Notes under the pieces: generated by a model | Databases searched by the model: none | Told to the model about the DNA's origin: nothing | The model's input: only the letters and a program-made list of their open reading frames with translations | Position numbers and translations under genes: made by a program | DNA from: Variovorax gracilis | GTDB lineage: Bacteria; Pseudomonadota; Gammaproteobacteria; Burkholderiales; Burkholderiaceae_C | DNA: 45,937 bases | Direction: 5' to 3' | NCBI RefSeq assembly: GCF_030317115.1 | Contig: NZ_JASZYF010000040.1 | Location: 1-45,937 of the forward strand | Part shown: positions 33,851 to 41,612 of the stretch, in pieces | Numbering within the stretch: the first letter of the stretch is position 1 | Layout: each line of letters begins with the position of its first letter

Positions 33851-36248
33851 GAAACACAGCGTCAGCATTAGGGCTAGCGACGATTCTGCAGAGGTTTGTC
33901 TCTTCGATGACCGGTTCAATATCGTGGCACAGGGACTCGGCAGCATCGCGGCACAGGTCGACTCGGGAGTCTACAAAGTTCAACAGAGCCTGGGAGACAT
34001 CAAGGAAAGCAGCCTGCTTGAGATATCGAATGCAGTACAAGCAGTCCTTCCTCCGATCTCGTTTGCCAGTCCTATCTCACTGCCGAATACACGTAGCTAC
34101 CGCCCTTTCCAAGCCACCAATCGTGGTGGGGTTTCGGACGATGCCCCATTGGTGATTTGCATCCGAGACCCGGCCTGGCAACCTGGGCGAGACAACTCGG
34201 CGCTGAAGGCGAATCTTGTAGCGGAGGCCGAGCGACTCACCCTATTGGACGACCATTTCGCCCCCATCGGTGACCCAGAGTTAACCTTTTTCGAGGACGC
34301 TGGCAGCCTTTGCATCACGCATCGGCGGTACTCGGGAAACTGCTTTCTAGCCCAGAGCATTGACCCGCCGGGTCTGAACGGGCGATCTAGCCGACTCACG
34401 TGTCTACCATTGTCTAACCTGCCCGGCTCGCTTCAGACCAAGATTTCATGGGCAGTTCAGACTTCCCGAGATGCCGCGAAGGTTCCGCTAGATCTCGATC
34501 GAGTCGCAATCCAGTACAAGCGGATAGGCTACTCAGAAGACGACGCGGTCCTCCGCCGCTTAGAGGCGCTGCGCAAGCTGCTTTCGCGGCCCATGCCAGA
34601 ACTGACGAACGCCTGGGTCGAAGAGTCCATTTCGGCCGCGCGGCACGATCCGATGCTCGGCATTTTCACTGCACATGCTCTCCTTCAGAGTAAGCTGGAA
34701 CGTGCCGGCTACTACGCTACGGACCTCTACGGGACGCTCGCCGAGGCACTTCGAGTTGACCATCCGGAAGTCATTGCCATACATGCCGCGGTATATCGGC
34801 ACGTTGGCGTGGATTCAAATCTCAGACGCCCCCAGTTCGCCCCGGCGACACGTCGAGGTTGGCTGAGATTGATGGAAACACCCGCCTTTTCTGCTCGGGC
34901 AACGTATCTTCCAGAAACCTACTCCGTCTTGCGAACCGTTACTTGGTTTCTCTTCTCCACTTCAAGTGAATTGATTCAGCGGCCGAGACGTCGGAGCAGC
35001 GATCTAGGCGCTGTGCTGGCCCGCGCCATGGGCGTCGCGTCGGAGTACTCCCAGCTTTCGCCAACCCTGGCATTGAAATTTGACGACTTATGGGCGAGAA
35101 GCTTGGGAGAAGCCGAGGCGCGGTTGAGCGGAGATGTCGAAGGCCGCGCCGCCCAGTTGATCTCACGGATGCTGCATGACGACTCGATCGCCGCCCTCCT
35201 TGACGCAGTTCGTTCATCGCCCCATGTCAATCTGACTGAACTGCTTCACGAGCCAGTAGACGTTACGCTGCTGATGAGCATCGAGGGCATACGATTCGCT
35301 CGATTGACCGAAGAGGATCTGCATGCGGTCACGCTGGATCTAATCAGAAGGTTTGATATGCCCGTTGATGCAGTAGTGGGCAGTGCGCTTCGTATCTTGG
35401 AGGCTGCACAAGCTTGGGTAGACAGGATGGTCGTGTCGAGTGATGCCAGTGAGGATGATCAAGCACCTGTAGGACTCGACGGCGGTCCATTTTCTGTTGG
35501 TTCGGAAGGAGCAATCGGGGTCTTCGTGGAGAACACCGTTGGAGCGATCGTCGAACTTGGGTGTGAGACAGACTTTGTTGCCGGTCTGGAGTCCATCAGA
35601 AGTCTCGCAGTCTCAGCAGCAATGTTGGTTGCAAAGCACAATCCCGCAGATATCTCCACGCTTTCGAGCTTGCCGCTCGAACAGGACGGATTCGGGCCGA
35701 CTCTAGAGCATGTCCGAAAGGGAACTGTTCAGAGGATCGGCGAAGGAATTAGCTTCCGCCGCTTCAAGCGCTTCGCTGGAGGTGGGGAACTAGTCCACTA
35801 CATGCACGGAACGGGGCTAGGAGTTGTGGTCGAGTTTGAAGGCGACGCGAGTGCAGCCAAGGACGTGGCAATGCATATTGCAGCAATGAAGCCAATTGCG
35901 TTGACCAAAGAAGACATTCCGCCAGAGCTGACTAGAGCGCAACTCCAGATTGCCAGGGAGAAGGTTGAGGAGGAGGATAAGACAAGCAAAGCCGCAGGCG
36001 CCGCGCGTCAATCTCGGTCTGCTGAGGTTCGCATCGACGCAGCAATGGAAGCGTACTTTCAACAGGTTGCTCTATACAGCCAACCGTTTCTCAAGAACGA
36101 TAGACAGACAGTCCGACAGATGTTGGAGGCTTCAAAGACCTCAATCAGATCATTCACGGCCTACGAGGCTGGAGTGAGATTGGAGAGGAAGATCGATCAC
36201 TTTGCTGCAACCCTGAGATCGCTGATCTCGACGGCAAAGGCACGTTGA
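33837..36248 (+). CDS. EF-Ts-domain fusion protein of caspase operon
   Basis: 803 aa, ATG at 33837 with GGAAGG five bases before, overlapping the caspase gene. Residues 1-65 are a small beta domain like the caspase C-terminus. Residues 100-540 are mostly helical and unrecognised. Residues about 555-800 match elongation factor Ts: GAIVELGCETDFVAG with the TDFV motif (T578-V581; D80/F81 in E. coli EF-Ts contact EF-Tu), the GEGISFRRFKRF segment, HGTGLGVVVEFEGD, AKDVAMHIAAMKPIAL and the QPFLKNDRQTV segment, then the C-terminal helices. The UBA-like N-terminal EF-Ts domain is absent or unrecognisable. No rpsB neighbour, so this is not the housekeeping tsf. It probably binds EF-Tu; the role is inference. 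Confidence 0.85.
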   Translation: MSNSEKHSVSIRASDDSAEVCLFDDRFNIVAQGLGSIAAQVDSGVYKVQQSLGDIKESSLLEISNAVQAVLPPISFASPISLPNTRSYRPFQATNRGGVSDDAPLVICIRDPAWQPGRDNSALKANLVAEAERLTLLDDHFAPIGDPELTFFEDAGSLCITHRRYSGNCFLAQSIDPPGLNGRSSRLTCLPLSNLPGSLQTKISWAVQTSRDAAKVPLDLDRVAIQYKRIGYSEDDAVLRRLEALRKLLSRPMPELTNAWVEESISAARHDPMLGIFTAHALLQSKLERAGYYATDLYGTLAEALRVDHPEVIAIHAAVYRHVGVDSNLRRPQFAPATRRGWLRLMETPAFSARATYLPETYSVLRTVTWFLFSTSSELIQRPRRRSSDLGAVLARAMGVASEYSQLSPTLALKFDDLWARSLGEAEARLSGDVEGRAAQLISRMLHDDSIAALLDAVRSSPHVNLTELLHEPVDVTLLMSIEGIRFARLTEEDLHAVTLDLIRRFDMPVDAVVGSALRILEAAQAWVDRMVVSSDASEDDQAPVGLDGGPFSVGSEGAIGVFVENTVGAIVELGCETDFVAGLESIRSLAVSAAMLVAKHNPADISTLSSLPLEQDGFGPTLEHVRKGTVQRIGEGISFRRFKRFAGGGELVHYMHGTGLGVVVEFEGDASAAKDVAMHIAAMKPIALTKEDIPPELTRAQLQIAREKVEEEDKTSKAAGAARQSRSAEVRIDAAMEAYFQQVALYSQPFLKNDRQTVRQMLEASKTSIRSFTAYEAGVRLERKIDHFAATLRSLISTAKAR

Positions 36249-36258
36249 GGAGGCGAGG

Positions 36259-36339
36259 ATGATGGGCATAAAGCAGGCGGCGCGACAAGGCGCAGTAGTG
36301 CAGAATCGCTCACCTTACTTCGGCCGGAGTTCCGCATGA
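36259..36339 (+). CDS. Possible 26-codon leader or micro-protein
   Basis: ATGATG right after a GAGGAGGCGAGG tract, 10 bases after the EF-Ts-type gene. It encodes 26 residues (MMGIKQAARQG, then SPYFGRSSA) and stops in an ATGA overlap with the next gene. The strong ribosome-binding tract and the coupled stop suggest it is translated, perhaps only to feed ribosomes into the exported protein gene. Confidence 0.4.
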   Translation: MMGIKQAARQGAVVQNRSPYFGRSSA

Positions 36340-37568
36340 GTGCAATCCAGCTGTTCGCGCCGCTCATTTTGCTGGGAACCTCGGTGACGGCTTTCGCGTT
36401 CGACTGCCGCGGCAATGCATGTGATGACATTGTCCACACGGTCGAGGCCAATTGCCTCGTCTATACCAACAAGGGGACGAAACGCATAAAGATGTCTGCT
36501 GGCCCCTACTCGTGGGTCGTGCAGCGGGGCGAAAGATACCTGCTGAAATTGGGCCAACAGTGCGTCACTGGCTGGATGGGTGGATCCGGACTCGCAGCCA
36601 ACTACGAGACGCCGCCAACGCGGGAGGGCACCACTCACCCACCTCCGGAGCGCACGCTAAGACCGATTGAGCAGCTTGCACGCCTTCTCAACGCTGGCAA
36701 CTGCACGGCTTCGCTTGCGTTCGTGGACGCCAACGAAGATCTCCGCGCATTCGCACTGAGGCGCTCGATACAGCTTGGTCAGGAGTGCGTCTACTCAGAA
36801 CTGCTCACAAAGTACAGTTGGACGCCAGTATCGCTGCAAGGCATCTTTTCGGGAGATAGCTTTGCGAAACTAACGGAAGCGCAGACTAGGGCGCTCCTGA
36901 GTCGCGTCCTAGACCTAGGAACTGACCCTTCCTCTATCGCTGGCAACCTTGCTGGGTCATGTGCCCGGCCCAGAATGGCTGCGGCGCTGACCTTGCTATC
37001 CGAAAGAGGCGCGGACTTTGATCAGTTCACTCCTTCGGCTGCGTGCACTTCGACTGCTCGCCAAAGGACTAGAAAGGTGTGCCCTGCCCTAGCCGCAGCG
37101 ATTCCTCAGCGTTCAGCGGAAGCACAGCGCCCTATCGAGATTACCTTGTTTGACGGGGCGCTGCACAACGGCGCTAGATCGTGTGCACCAGACCACGGCA
37201 AAGAACTTGTCTGTAGCAATCCGTCGTCGAATCCTGCTGTCTCCCAGTCGTTCGTTGTTTCGGCATCTCAGCGCTCGATCCAAACGTGGCACGTTGTTGT
37301 CGAAGCGGCAGTGCAGCGTCCACACTACCGACCAATCACCATTCAGTTGAACGACCGGTGGTCGAAGACTGGGGTCCTCACCAATACGCATACCGGGGGT
37401 TGGAAGGAGAAGGATTTGCTGCTTTGCCCTGCCGGTACGGTTTCGTCGGATACCTTTAGCCTACCGTCAAGTGGTGCCACGGCGTCATCGAACACAGTGG
37501 TCGTGTCTACTAATGGTGCCCTTCCGCATCTGCGTGCAGTTTGGCTGTTTCCTCAAGGGAGCCAATGA
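36336..37568 (+). CDS. Exported protein, last gene of the caspase operon
   Basis: 410 aa with a cleavable signal peptide (about residues 1-21, LFAPLILLGTSVTAFA then FDCRG). The mature part starts with paired cysteines (CRGNAC and later C), has a helical middle (about 105-235) and a beta-rich C-terminal third with a CSNPSSNP motif. No domain recognised. GGAG precedes the ATG, and the start overlaps the micro-ORF stop. Its place in the operon with two presumed cytoplasmic effectors suggests either a periplasmic effector or an immunity or sensor component. Both readings are guesses. Confidence 0.65.
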   Translation: MSAIQLFAPLILLGTSVTAFAFDCRGNACDDIVHTVEANCLVYTNKGTKRIKMSAGPYSWVVQRGERYLLKLGQQCVTGWMGGSGLAANYETPPTREGTTHPPPERTLRPIEQLARLLNAGNCTASLAFVDANEDLRAFALRRSIQLGQECVYSELLTKYSWTPVSLQGIFSGDSFAKLTEAQTRALLSRVLDLGTDPSSIAGNLAGSCARPRMAAALTLLSERGADFDQFTPSAACTSTARQRTRKVCPALAAAIPQRSAEAQRPIEITLFDGALHNGARSCAPDHGKELVCSNPSSNPAVSQSFVVSASQRSIQTWHVVVEAAVQRPHYRPITIQLNDRWSKTGVLTNTHTGGWKEKDLLLCPAGTVSSDTFSLPSSGATASSNTVVVSTNGALPHLRAVWLFPQGSQ

Positions 37569-37806
37569 GGCTGACCGAGCACCAGCGCCGCGCTCTCGTT
37601 CGGTCGATGAGTGGAGAGCATTTATTTCTTGGGGGTGTGCGCTGCAATAAATGTTCAGGGATCGGACGTCGCCCGGTCAGTTCGCCTCCGTCAGACCGGA
37701 TCTCTGCTGCACTACACACCCCAAAGAAACTCAGCCTTTACTGGTCCAGGACCAGCATTCTCAGGATCCCCTCCGACGATTGGGCTCCGACAATCAAGTT
37801 GCCAGT

Positions 37807-38301
37807 CTACCGAGCCCAGAAACGCTCGCGGGGGGTGAGTGGACGAGGACCAGCACCCCACAGCAACTCCGGATCCTTGTTCAAGCACTTGCGCGCCCAG
37901 GGCTGCATGTTCACCGCAAATCCGTCAACAACGCTGCCGACACTTGCCGCACGGTAAAGAACACCTTTGGAGATGAGCCCGTTGACAACACCGTCGTCGA
38001 CCGCCAGATACTGCGTCGTCTCTGCTTCGGAAATGTAGGGAAGCAAATGCGCCTTCTCATCGGGTGTAAGGTCGGCCAGCCATCTCATTCCGGTCGCTCG
38101 AATTCGTCGCGACTTGAGTTTGGTACGTATTAGTTTGACAGCCTGCCAGCCCCCATCAGCGGCCAGCAAAACGCCAGAAATCAGAAATCCGAGGCCGATG
38201 TACTTCCGATGCTCGGCTACTAGTTCGACCAACCCCAGGGTTTCGACGAGCGAAAAAGGCGAAAAAAGCAGAATGCCCGCGACACCTGCGGTGCTAATCA
38301 A
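37807..38301 (-). CDS. SieB-like superinfection exclusion protein
   Basis: 164 aa. Two hydrophobic segments in the first 60 residues (ISTAGVAGILLFSPFSL and IGLGFLISGVLLAA) are followed by a cytoplasmic domain with LTPDEKAHLLPYI, DDGVVNGLISKGVLYR and NMQPWARKCL. That pattern fits the superinfection exclusion B family, prophage proteins that block entry or growth of other phages. The only start in frame is TTG at 38301. The Tn3-family end at 38379 lies 77 bases upstream, so the original start or promoter may have been removed. It is convergent with the caspase operon; bases 37569-37806 between them contain nothing convincing. Confidence 0.65.
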   Translation of the reverse strand: MISTAGVAGILLFSPFSLVETLGLVELVAEHRKYIGLGFLISGVLLAADGGWQAVKLIRTKLKSRRIRATGMRWLADLTPDEKAHLLPYISEAETTQYLAVDDGVVNGLISKGVLYRAASVGSVVDGFAVNMQPWARKCLNKDPELLWGAGPRPLTPRERFWAR

Positions 38302-38378
38302 TATCTTCGGACCAGCAATCGTTCCCCCTAGTTTCTGTTGCCGACGACGGAGGGTCGCGCAACATCGCGCTCCAAATT

Positions 38379-41300
38379 GGGGTGATCGTCCTTTTCGTGT
38401 AGTTTGATACGGTTCGCTCCGAAAGCCTTTGCTGGCGCGGGTTTCCGGTCGTTGAAGCGCCGCTCATGGAGGCTGGCGGCTGCGATGTACAGTCCCACCG
38501 ACAGTCTGGATTGGTCGGTCATGTCCACCTACGTCTATCGCTTTGTCGGTCTGGAGAACCTGCCCGCTCGCCTGACGGATTTCGACCTCAGGCATTTTTT
38601 CGAGCTCGGAGACGGCGATGTTCAAGCGATCCGCGAGCGATTTCGGTCCGACCGCCGCGTCTCTGGCGCGCTGCAACTGCTGTTCTTGCGCGCATGCGGC
38701 CGTCCAATGGATCGCTTCTCCGTGCTGCCTCGCAACCTGCTGCGGTACGTGGCCGACACACTGGAGGCGGCGCCGCTAACCATCGCGAGCCTGCGCAGTC
38801 TCTACGAGCGCCGCCCCACGCTGTACGAGCATCAGCAGTGGGCCAGGGACTACCTTGGCCTGAGTGACCTTGATCGAGCCGCTGAAGCCTCGCTGGTAGC
38901 GATGCTGGCACTCCACGCCGCCGAGGCTGCGCACGCGGACGAACTGGTCACGTCCGCGTGCCACTGGCTCTACGACCACCGCATCCTGATTCCAGGCGAG
39001 CGTCGTTTGCAGGACTGGGCCCGCGGTGCGTTTGCTGCGACTGAAGCTCGCATCCGCAACGCGATCGCCCGCGAGGTCTCCCCTGGCGACGTGCGCCGTT
39101 GCCTTGCATCAGCCCATAGTCAGCGCCCCGACGCTGGCTGTTCCCATCTCGAATGGCTCAAGACTCCCTCCGGGCGCCATGGACCCACGACCCTTGCCGA
39201 GACCTTGGAGAAGATCAGCTACCTGAAGTCATTGGGGGTGCACCAGTGGTCCCTCGCTGATGTCAGCCTGCCCAAGCTGCACGCCTACGCCCAGCGGATG
39301 CAGTCACGACGCCCGGCGAAGAACCGCGAACTGAAGGAAACCCGCCAGGAGATCGAGCTGATCTGCTTCCTGCGCGTTAGCCTTCTGGAGCTGACGGATA
39401 TCGCCGTGCAGCAGAACATGCGCCGCAGCCAAGAGCTGTTTCGCAAAGCCAAGCAGAAGGTGGAGACGACGCGTGAGCAGTCGGGCGCTGTCGCGCGCGA
39501 CCAAACACGTCTGGCCCGTGATGTCCTGCGCGATCCAGCCAGGCCGTTCCATGCACGGTGCGCCGAAGCCGATCGCCTCCTGAGTGAGGTACTCGATGCC
39601 GCACCGAAGAGCTTTGCCTCCGAAGTGCGGAAGGCGCTGTCGACCGATCACCGGCGCATCACGGCGTATCTGGGCGGCCTGCAGTCACTGGAATTCGGCG
39701 GTCGCGCACAGGATCCGGGCTTCGAGCAACTGGCTGCGTGGCGCCAGTTGCAGGCGGCGAATGCGTCCGAGTTGCCCCGCGACTTCACGCTACCCGATGT
39801 CGGCGCCGCCTGGCACGACTTCGTGCACGATGTCGACACGCGCTTCGGCCTTCAGGCGTTCGCGGCGTGCACCATGATGTCGCTGCGCAGGAGCTGGCGA
39901 AATGGCCGCGTCTGGATCGATCACTCATTGAGTTACCGCTCACGCGAGCAGATGCTCATCTCCCCAGCCGAGTGGGCGCGCGATCGGAGTGCCTATCTCG
40001 CGTTGTTGGGAATGCCGACTACGGCCGATCCACTGCTTGATCCCCTCCTCGACAATCTGGTTGCGGGCGTCGCGGCAGTCGCCGAGGGCTGCGAGAAGGG
40101 TGCGTTCGACATCGATGTCGACGGCATGCTGCATCTGCCGGCGATAACGGCCCTACCCGACGAGGGCGAACCGCGCCGCCTGCGCGAGCTCATTTACCGA
40201 ATGATCGGCGACGTCCAGTTCCCCGATCTCCTGCTCGAGATCGATGCCCAGAGCAACTACAGCGAGGCGCTACTGGGCCACCGGGCGGAATCCGCCGCCG
40301 AACTGCTGGCCCTGTATGCCGCCGTGCTTGCGCACGGCACGGACATCGACGCCAAGAGCGTGGCGGGAATGATTCCCGGACTGGACACGGCGTGGGTGTC
40401 CGTCGCCATGCGGGCGCTGGAGACCCACGGGCGGTTGAGGCGCGCCAACGAGCGCGTGGTCGAGTTCCAGGGCCGGCTTCCGATCTCCGCGCACTGGGGC
40501 GACGGCGCCAAGGGCTCGGCCGACATGGTGTCGCTGGAGGCAACGCGCCATCTGTGGAGTGCACGTACCGATCCGCGCCGGCGCACCTATGCGACGGGCA
40601 TCTATACCCACGTGCTGGATCGCTGGGGCATCGTCTACGACCAACCGATCGTGCTCAACGAGAGGCAGGCCGGCGTTGCCATCGAAGGTGTCGAGCAATA
40701 CAACCGCAGTGACGACCGCATCCGGCTGTCGCTGCTGGCCGTCGATACGCACGGCTACTCGAGCGGAGCCATGTCAGTCGCAAAGCTGCTCGGCTTTGAC
40801 CTCTGCCCTCGGCTTCAGGATCTCCGAGAGCGCAAGCTGTATCTGCCGGCGGGCTTCGCGGTGCCCGAAGGCATCGAACGCGCGACAGTCAAGCGTCTTT
40901 CGCGAAAGGCGATCTTGGCGGGCTGGGACGATCTGATGCGTGTGGTCGCATCGATCCGGGCGGGCAAGATCGGCGCCGACGTCGCGCTACGCCTCTTGGG
41001 CAGCGCTGCGCAAGGCGATCCCGCGTACAGGGCGGCCGACCATCTGGGCCGCCTTCTGCGCAGCATCTTCCTGTGCGACTACATCACGATTCCCGACTTC
41101 CGGCGCGAGATGCACATGCTGCTGAACCGCGGCGAGTCGGTGCACCAGTTGCAGCGTGCGGTCTACACCGGCAAGCTGGCGGCCGAGCGAGGTCGGCGGC
41201 GCGACGAGATGAAAGCGATCTCCGGCTCGCACGCTTTGCTGACGAACATTGTGCTGGCCTGGAACACCAGCCGGATGAATGACGCGCTCGAGCGCATGCG

Positions 41301-41570
41301 CAAGGACGGCATCGATATCGACGATGCCTGGCTTCGCCGCATCGGGCCCGTGCATTTCGGGCACATCAACTTCCGAGGCACCTTCCGCTTCAGGATCGAG
41401 ATGTACGCCTCGGCGCTACTCCGCCCTCACGCAGCTTCAGACGCGACTGCGAAGGGTTGACTGCATGACCACGGTTGAGGTGCTGCGGGTCGCTTGGTCA
41501 AACCCGCGGTTTGGACCCGCGGCTCGCGAGGCCAAAGCGTGTCAATCTGCATGAAAAGGACAACTCTGCG
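38379..41570 (+). mobile_element. Tn3-family element, second copy
   Basis: Left end at 38379 (GGGGTGATCGTCCTTTT and on, about 38 bp). The right end is an inverted copy at about 41536-41570, conserved inside (TGTCCTTTTCATGCAGATTGACACG) but degenerate over its outermost nine bases. It contains a full-length transposase and no resolvase. The decayed outer right end, which lies only 42 bases from the next element, suggests loss by the neighbouring insertion or by recombination. Target duplication not found. Confidence 0.75.
38521..41460 (+). CDS. tnpA: Tn3-family transposase, full length
   Basis: 979 aa from ATG 38521; the frame is open further up but that part overlaps the inverted repeat. The N-terminal DNA-binding part (YRFVGLENLPARLTDFD) and the RNase-H-like domain are complete. 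The triad, by alignment to Tn3 (D689, D765, E895), is D668 in SADM, D742 in VDTHGY and E872 in NRGES, with spacings of 74 and 130 that match Tn3 closely. Makes cointegrates by replicative transposition; no resolvase is encoded nearby except possibly the orphan at 19.6 kb. Confidence 0.94.
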   Translation: MSTYVYRFVGLENLPARLTDFDLRHFFELGDGDVQAIRERFRSDRRVSGALQLLFLRACGRPMDRFSVLPRNLLRYVADTLEAAPLTIASLRSLYERRPTLYEHQQWARDYLGLSDLDRAAEASLVAMLALHAAEAAHADELVTSACHWLYDHRILIPGERRLQDWARGAFAATEARIRNAIAREVSPGDVRRCLASAHSQRPDAGCSHLEWLKTPSGRHGPTTLAETLEKISYLKSLGVHQWSLADVSLPKLHAYAQRMQSRRPAKNRELKETRQEIELICFLRVSLLELTDIAVQQNMRRSQELFRKAKQKVETTREQSGAVARDQTRLARDVLRDPARPFHARCAEADRLLSEVLDAAPKSFASEVRKALSTDHRRITAYLGGLQSLEFGGRAQDPGFEQLAAWRQLQAANASELPRDFTLPDVGAAWHDFVHDVDTRFGLQAFAACTMMSLRRSWRNGRVWIDHSLSYRSREQMLISPAEWARDRSAYLALLGMPTTADPLLDPLLDNLVAGVAAVAEGCEKGAFDIDVDGMLHLPAITALPDEGEPRRLRELIYRMIGDVQFPDLLLEIDAQSNYSEALLGHRAESAAELLALYAAVLAHGTDIDAKSVAGMIPGLDTAWVSVAMRALETHGRLRRANERVVEFQGRLPISAHWGDGAKGSADMVSLEATRHLWSARTDPRRRTYATGIYTHVLDRWGIVYDQPIVLNERQAGVAIEGVEQYNRSDDRIRLSLLAVDTHGYSSGAMSVAKLLGFDLCPRLQDLRERKLYLPAGFAVPEGIERATVKRLSRKAILAGWDDLMRVVASIRAGKIGADVALRLLGSAAQGDPAYRAADHLGRLLRSIFLCDYITIPDFRREMHMLLNRGESVHQLQRAVYTGKLAAERGRRRDEMKAISGSHALLTNIVLAWNTSRMNDALERMRKDGIDIDDAWLRRIGPVHFGHINFRGTFRFRIEMYASALLRPHAASDATAKG

Positions 41571-41612
41571 CAGAAATCGAGATGCCTAAGTTATTGTCAG
41601 CATTGGGATTTT

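Noticed and set aside
33837..36248. Housekeeping tsf gene
   Set aside because: The protein is nearly three times too long, the EF-Ts part is C-terminal, and there is no rpsB, pyrH or frr nearby.
37541..37957. 138-codon frame after the exported protein gene
   Set aside because: Although an ATGA overlap with the previous stop exists at 37565, most of the frame is antisense to the SieB-like gene and has no recognisable content.
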